Source of the DNA: Osedax fenrisi
Lineage: Eukaryota > Annelida > Polychaeta > Sabellida > Siboglinidae
Reading direction: 5' to 3'
DNA: 64,000 bases
NCBI GenBank assembly: GCA_964019155.1
Contig: OZ025244.1
Coordinates: 35,135,929 to 35,199,928, forward strand
The position numbers and the translations under genes were made by a program. Shown piece after piece: positions 39,120 to 51,205 of the stretch. The notes below the pieces were generated by a model. That model did no database searches and was not told the DNA's origin. It saw nothing but the letters and a program-made list of their open reading frames with translations. Position 1 is the first letter of the stretch; each line of letters starts with the position of its first letter.

Positions 39120-41605
39120 GATAGGAATACATTTAAAATATAATTAGGTTAGTTATAATTATATTAGCTAATATAATTGTTAGTTATATATAGTGCATAT
39201 ATAAATATACTGGTTTGGTTAATTATGTGTTATTGTATTTAGATATATTGGAGCAAGGAAAGTTTGAGGAGCCGTATACATTAATTGCATCTGGGTTGAA
39301 GGTGATATAATGGATATTAAAAAAGAAAAATACTTGATAAAGGTACTATTATATATATATATATATAAATATATTATAATTACTATTATTTTACAGATAC
39401 AGATACAGATACAACTAGAAATTATTATTATTATATAAATGTATTCACGTATAATACTTATATACCATATCAATGTTTACAGTAGCTATCACGTATTCTA
39501 AGCATGTAACTTATCAATTTTAACATAATTTGTATTATATTGAATAAAATATTATTATTTTTTATTTTGATATTATATTATTTATTAAATAAATCATTAT
39601 GACATATAAATTAACAATAAATAATAATATAAAATCATAAAATAAACATCATTATAATAGAATACAAAAAATAGAAAATAAATAATGTAGTAATGGAATA
39701 AGTGTAACAAGATTATATATAACAAGAGTATACTCTATATATAGTAACGATTGTATATATGATTTCCTAGTACAGGTCCATTATTTGATCAACCAATTAT
39801 TACACGATGATAAATAATGCCTTAAAATAATCCTTCTCTTGGTCTATGATTCATTTGCGTCTAATTTTCTTTTATATAACCGAATTTGATTTGTATTTCT
39901 AAGAAAGTCTCCCAGATTGTTATATGATATCTTGACTTGGAGTACTATAGTACTATAAGCAGTAGGACTTGTAGTACCTACCTACATTACTTTGCTACTC
40001 TACCTACCCAGCTAACAATAATAGCCTCATAATAGTAACATAATAGCATATATAATAGCCTCACATGTTCACATTGTACTATTATGCTGCTATTATGTAG
40101 CCATTAACATTCTATTATGCCTCTATTAATTTGTCATGCTATTATGTTGCCATTAAAAGTCTATTATGCTATTATTATTCTGCTATTAATTTTAAAAGTA
40201 TATTATGCTGATATTATGTTGTTATTATGAGGCTATTACTGTTAGCTGGGAATTGGTAAATTATTATTAATAGTAAGTTTTGTATAGGTATATTATAGTA
40301 TATAATAGAAAACAAGCTGTGTTTTCTAATACTTATTATTTTAAATTATACATGTATATTAATGCATTAATATAAATATTATTAATAATATAATTTATTC
40401 GGAATTTTTGAGAACTTTTGGGATCCTGGTTCTCAAAAGTTCCGGAACTTTTGGGCTCCTTTTGTCCACAAAACTACCCAAAAGTTCTAGAACTATAGTT
40501 CTCAAAAGTTCTCAAAAATTCTAAATAATTGTTTGTTGGGTTGTTAAGGGTGTATCATCTATAAGTATTTCCGGTAACTTACCGGAAATATTTAAACTTT
40601 AAAACGAGTTTCTATCAAGTTATCTACAATTTTAGTGGAAACCCCCTTACTTTCCAGCAATTTGCCTCAAATATAATAACTTTATAGGGGATATCCAATT
40701 ACAAATTGATATAAAATGGTTTAAAAGATACAATATTTCCGGCAAATTGCCGGAAAATCTTGTAGTGAGATACTCCCTTTATATCACTACCGTCGCCATA
40801 GCGTGAACTTGAAAGTTTACTATATTACAAAAGTTCTTCTATCATCGTAATGGGACATCTACACAGTGTTGGCACTTATTATATTATATGCTGCATACAT
40901 CCAAACACACGTTCACACACATACTCGCACAAACACAAACAAACACATGCGCACATATACATACATACATATATATATATTCACTATCATATACATTATA
41001 CACAGCCAACATAGGATACATTATGTCATTCTCTGGGCTAACAAATACAAAAAAATGTAACACTATCCCGATCCGTATTTTAATATTTCCAGAATTCTGT
41101 TTTCCTCATCATATCACAATATCGAGAGAATAATGGCAAGACCACCTACAACTTCAAAATAGATTTAGGATGTCTTAATAATTAGGATGTCAAATTGTAT
41201 TGCAACATGTTGTCGTTATGTGTGCAACTCATTCTATGCCAGTTATTAAAATGTATTTATATGACACATATTTTATTATAATTATATATTTGAATCTATT
41301 TTGTAAGGATATTTAATATATATATATATATATATATAGGCCTATATATATTATTAAATATCAAGTTAGAATTATAATTTAAATTATAACATAATGCATC
41401 TATATATCTATACATATATACTTCGTATAGCACGAGGTTGCACAATGCATCATGTATAACATGAATACTACATGTATATGCTATTTTTACTATTTATTTG
41501 TATTCATAAAACATGTATTACATTATGTAAACATAATAATTATTATTTTAATAGATATGTATTAATTGTTAGTAACATTATAAAGTTATTCATATAATTA
41601 GAATA

Positions 41606-41638
<33 letters not shown>

Positions 41639-44600
41639 AATCTATGTATATATACTAATTATATATATTATTTGTTATACATATATCCAAAGTCGTTATG
41701 TCTTCACCCCTTATATGTCTATACATATATCATGAATATGTATAGACATCTGACAACATTATATAATATAAATCTTTGTATCTTCTTAGTTTATTTATAT
41801 CACCATGGAAATATAAAGAAAATGCATCTGAAATAAACAGTTGTAATGCGCGTGCTCAAATCAGTATTTATATATTTAGATTTAAAATTAATGTAGTATT
41901 TTCGAGCGTATTATATACTTTATTATATATTAATTTATTATATATTTCAAAATGTAACTATTTATATATTTCTTATTCAATCTTTAAGTACTGCTTCATT
42001 AAACTAGGAAATAATATAACATTTTGATTGTTAATGTTAGTATTGCTAATTTGAAATTAAATTTATAATTATAATTTTGTAATTGTTCTATTATTAAATG
42101 ATTTAATACCTCTAATAAATATTATATCATATATTTATACACATTTTATATATACAATATACAATTTACATATTTAATATATATTTAACATATATTAGTT
42201 AGATATATTGGATTTACAATCGATTTGACGTATATTTGTTTATAAAATATTATTAAATATTCAAATATTGTATTTGCATTGTTTACAAATGTGTAAATAT
42301 AGATGGATCGCAATTGCGTGCGTCGATCATTTTTTATATTTAAACGTATCATGAATGTAATATATGATTTTAAATAGCTAATTATCAACAATACATATAA
42401 AATATGATAATCATTATCATAATGATCATGAAGATTTTATTTATCTAAAGCATATGCTTAGCCTAATCATTATGATAATGCTATATAGTATATATAATAT
42501 TATATGAATTATATATTTATTATAATTATAATAATAGTAATTATATACTATATAATATAGTAATGGAAGCGTGAATTTCGAAACAGGACGCCGATTATTA
42601 TTATTAGAATTTCAGAGTTCAATTTTTATTTTGGGGTTGTGTGATTACTTTGGTTTGGTTTTATTTTGGAGTTTGGTTAAATTTTTAGATGAATTATAAT
42701 AATGATTATTATAATGCTTATAATGATTATATCCCCCAATTTAGGCTATAACATATTATGTTACTATAAAATAGCTTATAATTCGTATAAATGTGCAGTA
42801 GTCCATATATAAGTACCCCCCAACTTGAATTCTGACATTATTATAATAATAATCGGCGACCTTCTTTGAGATAAATATATAGAAGTAACTATAATAGTAT
42901 ATCAATTATTCCATATGATATTTAATAATTATAATTTTATTATATATATATTATACGATTATTTATATTGATACAAATAATTTAATATTACTATATTATT
43001 ATAAGTTTATAGTCAATAGAGTAAACAATGTATACATGATATTACATTATATTATATTATGTGTAAATATATGAGATATTTCAAAACAAAAATAAAAATA
43101 TATTTATCAATTGAAATGGTAATTTATAATATATATTATATATTTATATTCTTATTATTATGATAATAATTATCTAGTAGCTAATACTTAAACATGACAT
43201 ATACTAATAAGGAAAATAGAAATTCATAAATTGTAGTTATAATAAATATATACCCATTATATTATAGTATTATACTAAGTATATTATAATAATAATTATT
43301 ATAATCATTATGTACAAGTTAATAATATATATATATATATAATATATAAATAATCTTTATAAGACAAAATATACGATATAATATTTTTTAGCAATATTTA
43401 TTCATAGTATGTATTATACACTATATAATTTAGTATATGAATTAATACATCACTAATACCGTATTATGTTAGTTGTATCATTAGTTTGAAATATAATTTA
43501 TAAATTATATATAAATTAAATATAAATATAATACTCTTTATAATAAGTAATCATTTTATCATCATTATTATGTGCAGATAATATTTAATATGTCTTATGA
43601 CACTTATTTGGATTTAGTCCAGGAACCTACATATATCACAATAATCTCTACCATTGATCTATATACAAGCCCATCATCGGTCAACAAATTATTAAAAGTG
43701 TATAGTTATTTTGTTATTATTTTTCTTTATATTTTACTGTATAATTTTTAAATTAACTTCAGTATATAATGTAGAACTGGAAACTGTCGATACATTAAAT
43801 ACTTAGGAGTAACTTTAACTAAAGACGGTAAAAATGAATCTGAGATAAAGATAATAATGGCCACTGCTACATCGGCATTAGTAAGATTAAAGACTATATG
43901 GAAAAGTAATAAAATAAACATCCAGACAAAAATACTCCTATATAAATCACTAGTACTCTCGATTATGCTGTACGGATGCGAAACGTGGACATTGACAGAA
44001 GAATAAGAAAGAAGAATAATTGCTTTTGAAACAAAATCATACAGACATATCTTTGGTATATCATATAGAGAACATAAAACAAATGTATTTGTATACAACA
44101 CGATAGAAGAAATTGTGGGAAAAACAGAACATATTCTAACGACGATCAAGCGAAGAAAAATGAGCTATTTCGGACATGTGATGAGACATGATTCTCTCCA
44201 CAAAACTATCCTACAAGGATCACTAAGAGGGAAGAGAAGAATAGGACGACCTCAGAAATATTGGAACAATAATATTTGTAATTGGTCTTGAATGAGTCAA
44301 AGAGAGGTTCTCGATGCTGGTCACAACCGGAAAAAATGGAGAAGGGTATGCATGTCGTCGTCAAGTCATGTCCCCACTATGATCAACAGGTCAAGGGACT
44401 AAGTAAGTAAGTAATATAATGTAGTACGATATATTTTATTTATATAATAATAATAATATTTATTTATTGAAATTTCACATATATATTTTGAATACAATAC
44501 AAATAGACTCCGTCATATAGTCATATACTTATACATATTATAAATAACTGTGAGGCGTCCAGGACAATACTATACAAATAGTAACATTTTGTCTTTCTTG

Positions 44601-45475
44601 TGTTTTGAATTATTGATAATTAAGTTTTTGATAAACACAAGAGAATAACAAGGACTGCACAACCATGGTTGTCCCAATGAGCCATATACCTCATAATATA
44701 TATATATATAAAATAAATTATCTTACCAATAATATTAACTGTATGTATTACAAAAGTGTTTAATAAATAAATACATTATATATTTGTAAAACAGTATATT
44801 TGTTATTAATAAAATCTTAAATTCTACCTAAGAATATAATTATATAGTATAACAAATATGTTTTTTGTTCATATTTATTAATTTATAAACTATATTATAA
44901 TTATCTAAAAATTCTCTATTAAAGTTCTCGACATTTTTTTTTGTATTTTATATCTAAATTTGTAAGATTTTAAATTACATTATTCATATTTTCAATATGT
45001 ATATATAATTAAATATTTTAAAACTATTAAACTTATTATATAGATAATTATAATTTATATTAACATTTATTTATAAAACACAATATATAATAAATATAAA
45101 ATATATATTAAGAATATTAATTAATAAAATAGCTAAATATAAAATTTATAAAAAAGATTAATGGTAAATTAAATATATGGGTGAGTCTAGAAAGAAAAGC
45201 AAGTTACGTTTTTAAATAGCAATGTTTATCATATTAAAACATAAAAAAAAATGCATTCCAATTTAAAATATTTTCATTGAAATTGTATGTGATATAAATT
45301 AATTTATATTCACTTTGAAATAATTTATTTATAATATCTATTATTTTATCCTTTATTTATATCTTATTAATAATGAAGTTATTATAATTAAGTGAGTATA
45401 ATATTTATTTTAATATTATATATGTTGTCATATATAATATAACCTGGAGATATTTATATGTGTGCGCGCACGCGC

Positions 45476-45519
<44 letters not shown>

Positions 45520-46009
45520 GTACATTAAGTAAAACTAATAAATAACATCTATAAAAGATAAAGCATGTGCAGTTAATAAAGCATACACATTGGATAGGTT
45601 ACAATCATGTATTAATTGTATTATTATGTTATTGTATACCCTAGTATTAATCGTATAACTAATTAGGTAATTAGTATTTATTCAATAGTATATTATGCAT
45701 ATACATATACAGGTATATCTCATATTGTTTACAATAATATATTCTATTTATGTTATTCAATGTAAACTAAATAATGCCTATATCGAACCAGTAAAGTATT
45801 GTTAATATACTGATTCAAATATTATTAAATACTCATTAAAAATTAATAATTTCATTCTGATATTACATCATAACAAGTGGATTTATCTATTATCATATTA
45901 CATGATTCATGTATAATATATCAGCATAATATATATATATATAATATATATATATATTATATATATATATATATATCAGCATAATCCATATATATATATA
46001 TAATATATA

Positions 46010-46041
<32 letters not shown>

Positions 46042-46050
46042 CAGCATAAT

Positions 46051-46107
<57 letters not shown>

Positions 46108-46550
46108 TGTAAATTTTAATAGGTTACTAATATTACAATTCTACAATTCAACTATTTAACTGTCAAGTAAAGATAACAATCATATTGTTGTAATATTCAT
46201 TGATTATAATCATCGAAATGTATTACATTATTGTATTGTATCTGTAATTTTATGTATATATGAATTACCTCAAAAGCTAATTTGCATACTATTTATATCG
46301 AGATTGGCATACATTTGAAAAATTAAATTATAAAAATTTTATATTTTAAAAATAATGTATTTTATATATAGACAATAGTAGTAATTGTCCATATTATTGC
46401 TGCCTACTTACCTATACATTGATATTATATTAGTTCCGTTATGTTATATGAACTGATTTATCTACAGGCACCATTAGTATTTGTCATCTGGGAACCAAGT
46501 CGCATGATTTAAAACATAACGAATATACCATACTTGTTCACAAAGCACTG
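35125..46550 (+). CDS. Unidentified multi-exon gene; helical repeat-like segment (candidate exons)
   Basis: I do not recognise this gene. Candidate exons with GT-AG borders and compatible phases: 35125-35205 (MHLKDLLIVENLICTF..., start proposed here), 35408-35468 (GQLLKLLNKEIIKFSIKRMH), 36293-36358 (ISFWKLTCVSILNTC), 39243-39301 (ILEQGKFEEPYTLIASGLK), 43578-43697 (DTYLDLVQEPTYITIISTID, then SPSSVNKLLK), a weak 25-base exon at 45573-45597, and 46468-46550 (TISICHLGTKSHDL...ILVHKAL). The third acceptor is AAG and weak. The peptide is helical and rich in Leu/Ile. The spacing in GLKIIFNMSYDTYLDLV...VNKLLK faintly recalls formin FH3/armadillo repeats, but that is a guess. No stop codon is found, so the gene may continue; joining to the gene at 53138 is possible. 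Surest exons: 39243, 43578 and 46468. Confidence 0.4.
35821..35980. repeat. GTCACYTCGTCCGA motif cluster
   Basis: Six copies of GTCACTTCGTCCGA or GTCACCTCGTCCGA start at 35821, 35837, 35860, 35882, 35909 and 35931, with a partial copy near 35969. They are separated by unequal A/T spacers. All copies face the same way. Base composition is unlike the surroundings. Lies in an intron of the candidate gene at 35125. Confidence 0.85.
36650..37385. repeat. Region bounded by GTCCGTATTCGG-type motifs, possible mobile element
   Basis: Left block about 36655-36720 (GTCCTTATTCGG, GTCCGAATACGGACAC); right block about 37308-37375 (GTGTCCGTATTCGGGCAG, GCCCGTCGGGCACTG). Weaker relatives lie near 36509 and 36972. 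The motifs occur in both orientations. Ends and target duplication could not be set. An element with subterminal repeats is the likeliest reading. Confidence 0.45.
37440..37610 (+). other. Short open stretch of unknown origin
   Basis: Reads RPKSSVDNERNVINLDIVNN and then WLINSVRHN before a stop near 37597, in DNA with less A/T filler than its surroundings. A CAG acceptor precedes TTGACAATG. The phase does not fit the neighbouring candidate exons, so it may be a mobile-element relic. Confidence 0.2.
38133..38425. repeat. AGAACTTTT tandem repeat, period about 51 bp
   Basis: Four to five units, each with GAACTTTTTAGAACTTTTGA and TTTAGTTCCAATAAT; unit starts near 38228, 38280, 38331 and 38378. 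A lead-in CCCAACAAACAATTTATTCA at 38133 recurs inverted at about 40520-40543, linking it to the foldback at 40395. A 73-codon open frame across it is a repeat artefact. Confidence 0.85.
39059..39116. repeat. (TA)n microsatellite, representative of many
   Basis: About 29 TA units. Similar long tracts lie at about 35572-35604, 36398-36424, 46053-46102, 50284-50312, 54752-54793, 54975-55016, 55878-55924, 56247-56275, 57321-57368, 57411-57449 and 57500-57537. Confidence 0.95.
40007..40255. mobile_element. AGCAGCATAATA-family foldback element, copy 2
   Basis: Terminal inverted repeats of about 43 bp: CCCAGCTAACAATAATAGCC onward at the left, and its complement ending GTTAGCTGGG at the right. It matches copy 1 when reversed. 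No ORF. Target duplication unclear. Confidence 0.75.
40395..40543. mobile_element. AGAACTTTT-family foldback
   Basis: Arms of about 32 bp: AATTTATTCGGAATTTTTGA at the left, with the complementary TCTCAAAAATTCTAAATAAT at the right, plus inner AAAAGTTCCGGAACTTTT palindromes. The right end carries TGTTTGTTGGG, shared inverted with 38133. Confidence 0.65.
40565..40795. repeat. Paired TTCCGGYAANTTRCCGGAA palindromes
   Basis: Near-identical palindromes at about 40570-40592 (TTTCCGGTAACTTACCGGAAA) and 40737-40758 (TTTCCGGCAAATTGCCGGAAA), about 165 bp apart. The adjoining GTAGTGAGATACTCCC resembles, inverted, GGGTATCTCACTACAA at about 49863, so this is probably the end of a dispersed element. Confidence 0.55.
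42581..42867. mobile_element. Short inverted-repeat element (CGCCGATTATTATTAT ends)
   Basis: Arms of about 40 bp with mismatches: AGGACGCCGATTATTATTAT at the left, and the complement ATAATAATAATCGGCGACCT at the right. 287 bp, no ORF, target duplication not resolved. Confidence 0.65.
43775..44413 (+). mobile_element. RTE-like LINE 3' fragment with 11-bp target duplication
   Basis: Encodes the C-terminal RT region: IKYLGVTLTKDGKNE, KILLYKSLVLSIMLYGCETW, then FETKSYRHIFGISYREHKT, KRRKMSYFGHVMRHDSL and GKRRIGRPQKYWNN. There is an in-frame stop after LTEE and another later. It ends in (TAAG)n. The flanks are an exact 11-bp duplication ATATAATGTAG (43764-43774 and 44414-44424). It is strongly 5'-truncated and of the same clade as the element at 13034. 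Confidence 0.9.
44425..45458. other. AT-rich intronic or intergenic DNA, no gene seen
   Basis: Only short G+C islands (about 44545-44570 and 44640-44690) without convincing exon borders. Confidence 0.4.
45459..45518. repeat. (TG)n microsatellite with alternating CG head
   Basis: TGTGCGCGCACGCGCGCG followed by about 19 TG units. The alternating purine-pyrimidine run is long enough to favour left-handed DNA. Confidence 0.95.
45921..46102. repeat. (TA)n interrupted by TCAGCATAAT units
   Basis: Three TATATCAGCATAAT(CC) interruptions within TA tracts, at about 45919, 45976 and 46041, the last two followed by CC. A higher-order repeat with unit length near 60 bp. Confidence 0.75.
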
Positions 46551-47362
46551 GTGAGAATACCATTATTATATTGATATATATATAAATAAACGATTGATTT
46601 ATATTCTTATTATTGAAACAAATTATAGAGTAAAATAAATTTGTTAATAGTATTTGTACCAGTAAAATTAAATCTATATTTGTAAGGCATATAATTATAA
46701 GTATAAAAAATAATGTTTACTATATAGTAAACATTGTTTTATATGATTATAAAATTTTGCTTCCTTATTACCGGAACTCATACAAATAAAATATACATTT
46801 AATATAAATTAACTAATTAATAAGTAAAATACATAACATGTTATTATAAAATAAGTTAATTAGAAATATAGGCATCATATCATTTTAAATAATTTCAAAA
46901 ACGTAAACAATATATTTTACATTTAAAATGTACCTATTTAATTATCACGTTTCTCGAATATGGATGTATATTTGAAGAAAAATAATTCTTATTATAAAAT
47001 AATATTATTTTCTAACAAACACTATAAATTCAATTGTTATAGTATTCAAATATTTACATAACTTTTCATTTATAGTGATATATTTGTAAAATGTACATGT
47101 AAACCAATCTAATATATAAATTGAATATTTAGTTTGTAATACAGATGGCGAAATATGTCATTACTTTCACAAATTAATTATAGTAACATATATTTGTTTC
47201 ACAATATCGTTGTAGAAATATTCACTTATAATCTATATTAAGTTATATAAAATTTAATCATATTGTACAACCTATTAACTATAGTTATAACCTTGTATGA
47301 TCCAGAAGGATAATATTGCAGGTATAAGCTACACTCTAGTAAATTATATATATATATATATA

Positions 47363-48185
47363 CAGTAAAAGACGCTTGTATCGACAGCCACATGTATCGA
47401 TATATCGGTTCTAACAACAATTTCAAATATATTTGTTGGAATTTCCATCTAATACATGTTACAGAATATCGCGTGTATCGACAATCGGCTGTATCGACAA
47501 AATTTTACTATACAATTTAGAAATTTTCATCACGTGTATCGACATTATGAAAATAGTACACATCTTTACCATATATACTATAGTATGTATGATATAGAGT
47601 TGAGCATATTAATAAACTATGGACTATATATATATGTATATTATCAAATAAGGATGATATGAAGAATTAATCTTTGTATTATTGTAGATTCACTACACTA
47701 TGCACATTGTTATATATATATATATATTACCCATATACACGCATACCCATTTATATATATATATGCATATACCCCTATATACATATATATTAATATCATG
47801 TTTGATACTACGCAGTATTGTATACTCGTACGTAGATATTCGTATGCCAGCATTTTTGCCCATATATAGTCTCATACGAATGTCCCTACCACGCTGGGTT
47901 AATTCCATGACTTGTTATTGCTAACGCACGCTTCTCTGGAATGTGAGCGCGCGCGATATTACGTAATCGAAGTCGTTCGCATTAATAGTATTAACTTAAT
48001 ATACACAATTAACGATATAATAGAAATTAAGGATAGCATATATGTGATATTTGATAATACAAGTACATATTCTATTAAGTGGACGTAATTTAAAATTAGC
48101 CACGCCTTCATCATATGTAACGACAATCGGATGTATCGACATATTTTTGGATCTCCTGGGATGTCGATACAAGCGGCTTTTACTG
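47363..48185. mobile_element. Pogo/Tc1-mariner-like non-autonomous element with TA target duplication
   Basis: Ends CAGTAAAAGACGCTTGTATC and, inverted, the complement of CAGTAAAAGCCGCTTGTATC, flanked by TA on both sides (47361-47362, 48186-48187). Subterminal TGTATCGACA-type motifs recur at about 47377, 47391, 47471, 47487 and 47536 on the left, and 48119, 48133 and 48163 on the right. No transposase ORF survives. It contains a second repeat at about 47700-47960. Confidence 0.82.
47700..47960. repeat. Dispersed repeat shared with the junction element
   Basis: Aligns by eye with 16612-16860: both have ACGAATRTCCCTACCAMGCT, GGGTTWATTCC, CTTGTTATTG-like sequence and TCTCTGGAATGTGAGCGC. It lies inside the pogo-like element, probably as a nested insertion. 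Overlapping ORFs on both strands are AT artefacts. Confidence 0.7.
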
Positions 48186-48187
48186 TA

Positions 48188-50280
48188 TATATATCCAAGA
48201 TCTATTTAGTAATTTTAAATTATTACTATATAATACATTTATTTTTTAATTTAGCCCCTCTCTTGACACATTACTGTAGACGCCCCTGCTTAACTCTCAT
48301 ATCTAAAATATCAGTTATTTAAATAAAAATGATTAAATATAAATTCATCATATTATCACCTTTATTATCAACTTAATCCTATCTACAAATTAATTTATTG
48401 CCTTTTAAATAAATGTGTATGTTAAATTTGTATTAATATATGATTTTATTTTTATAAATATAAATATTAATTTTGTTATCATTTCAATAACAACAAATAT
48501 TTTAATTTTAATTTCTTTCTAATAAATAAATAAAAGTAAATATTGAAATATATAATTAATTATATTTAAATGAGTTAGTAATGTATATATGTTATACACA
48601 TTAATAGTAAGATAAATATATATAATATAAATATTATTTGAATATTGCATATTATGTATTAATTATTTAATGTATACTCATTTATATATTCTGTTAAAAT
48701 ATATACTATACTGATATTACCATCATAAAACTAACTAGTATAAATTATTCAAATATATTTAGTCTATAATTTAATATATTCTATAAATGTAATCCATACT
48801 TTTAAATTATATACATTTATATGCACATTAAATAATATGTTTGCATTTTATATTGTAGTGATCAATTTTGTTAACTTTATATATATATATATATATACTT
48901 GATTAGGTTATATTTAGAATATAGATAATGATGCAGCTTAATAATTGAATAAACATTAATATCTTCATTGAAGAATGAATTAAGATATAATAAAACTAGT
49001 AAAATTATGTTAAATTAAAATATATATTAAAAAGTGCCAATATAATATATTTTATTGTGAAATTAATGATATATCAATATATACAAATTGTAAATTGGAA
49101 ATATATTTCTATGGATAATTTTATTATAACAATAATTATATAATACAATTGTTACATAATATATTACACATTTAATTCATTTTATATATTTAAAACAGTG
49201 AAATTTACTGAATTTAATTATGAATATTTATCTAATTAACTATTTATTTAATATTCAATTGGTTATGGAATTTTGGTATATTATAATTTGTATTTAGTTT
49301 AGAAACTATTTATTAAAAATTTCAAATTATTTATATCAAATTGATATAGTAAAAAAATTTTCATAAATATAGTGCATAACAAACATAATACAACTATTAA
49401 TTGGTAGAATAGGGATAGAATCTTTGATGTATTCATCATTAGAATTTAAGTAATTTAAATTAATCAGATTATTTAAAAAATCCATAATTTTGTTTATTGA
49501 TTTTATAATATTAACTTTAAATTTATTTGAAATACACTTATTAAATGTAGTCTTTTATTTGATAACATTAATTTGATTTCTATTGAAAGTATTGGTATTA
49601 AAATAAACAAACACAAATTGTTTATCAAATGCATACCATAATTTATATAGTATATAATAAATTAATTTATTAAATATTTGTAAATGTAATTTATATGTTA
49701 TAAATTATCTCATTATTTATATAGTATTATTTGTAGTTATTTTTGTAGTTTATGTAATATTCTTATAAAATCTAAAAAATCTCCAAATTATATTTTTATA
49801 TTTAATTAATATTTTCATAAATAATAATACTTTTTTCCATTCCACTTAGTTTGTATGTAAAGTGGGTATCTCACTACAAAACTCCAGAAATAATGTATGA
49901 ACAAGTAGTATGAACGCTATTTACTTTATAAACTATTTTCAATAATATATTACATTTTACATATATAGAACATGTCATCAATCTACTCAATACTTGTTAC
50001 CAATACTTTCCTGCAATAATTTTTCAATAACAAAAATATTACTATATATTTTGTAAACATTGTTATTTTATTTATATATTTAACTTATTTTTTAAATTAT
50101 ATTTTTACGTTTATACAAATATTTATATTTAATTTTGGAAGGCAGAAACTTTAACCTTGATATGCATTGAATATTATATACAATTAATTGTCATCTATTT
50201 TCATTCACTAATAGTTTTATTTTTTATATATATAAATATATTTCACTAGTTATTAGTAACCATGATATTATCATGATGAT

Positions 50281-50316
<36 letters not shown>

Positions 50317-50819
50317 CATTATTAATCTATTCCATAATAATTAATACATATATATTTCTGTAAATATATATATATATATATTATATGTTAAATATTCACT
50401 CTTATATTTATAAACACAGCAATATTCTATTTATAACTATAGTGTAAAATCAATATACCACCCTGTAATCAATTTAATGGATCATTACATAATGGTGTTA
50501 TAGCCAAAGGCATCTAATAAACAACTATATATATACTACATAATAATTAGATAATAATATACAATATTTACAGTTCATCCATAATAAATATGTATTTATA
50601 ATATAATATATAATTATATATAGTAATAATTATTTATATATATATATATATTTATTTGTATATACATAAATTAATGTTATATATCATATACATGTATACC
50701 AATCCCATTTATAATATATGTTAAGTTAATAATATATAGTTAATATATAATATATAATATATAGTTAATAATATATATATATGTGTGTGTGTTTTATGCC
50801 CTATGTCAAGAATTATTAT
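48188..50819. other. Very AT-rich DNA, no gene recognised
   Basis: No exon-like island could be defended. It contains (TA)n tracts (about 50284-50312) and a possible element end at 49863 (GGGTATCTCACTACAA). Confidence 0.4.
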
Positions 50820-51038
50820 GCAAGGTTGAAAAATAATAATGGTTTTTCTAGGTTTAAAACAAAAATTAAAAGGGTAGTGGTTTTTATCAGGGTTTTTATA
50901 TTTTTTCAAGTAATTGATTTATTATTAATATAAATGATAGATGTGAAGATTCATAAATCATAAGATGAAATTTAAATTAAAAATATAATTGCAATATCAA
51001 CAACAAAATTATATAGTATAGGTTTTTGTTAACCCTGA
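50820..51038. mobile_element. Small element with CARGGTT ends (hAT-like)
   Basis: Left end CAAGGTTGAAAAATAATAAT; right end GGTTTTTGTTAACCCTG, the complement of CAGGGTTAACAAAAACC. Such CAGGGTTG-type ends are common in hAT-derived short elements. Flanks are A/T-rich and the 8-bp duplication is not exact. It overlaps a spurious minus-strand ORF. Confidence 0.5.
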
Positions 51039-51078
51039 TAATTATATATGAATTAATACTAGTCATACTACCTATATT

Positions 51079-51205
51079 ATCTTCTACCTGCTATAATGTA
51101 ATTATATTAATGATATACTCATTATATTATATTGAACATATTATATTGAATATATAATATAATGAGTATATCATTAATATAATTACATTATAGCAGGTAG
51201 AAGAT
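51079..51205. repeat. 53-bp perfect inverted repeat with 21-base spacer
   Basis: Left arm 51079-51131 (starts ATCTTCTACCTGCTATAATG) is exactly complementary to right arm 51153-51205. No mismatch seen. Could be a foldback element or an RNA hairpin precursor. Confidence 0.9.

Noticed and set aside
43748..44149. 133-codon minus-strand frame
   Set aside because: It is antisense to RT sequence recognisable on the plus strand; the protein has no known features.
47238..48322. Several 62-79-codon frames on both strands
   Set aside because: They overlap each other within the pogo-like element and (TA)n tracts, and none resembles a transposase.
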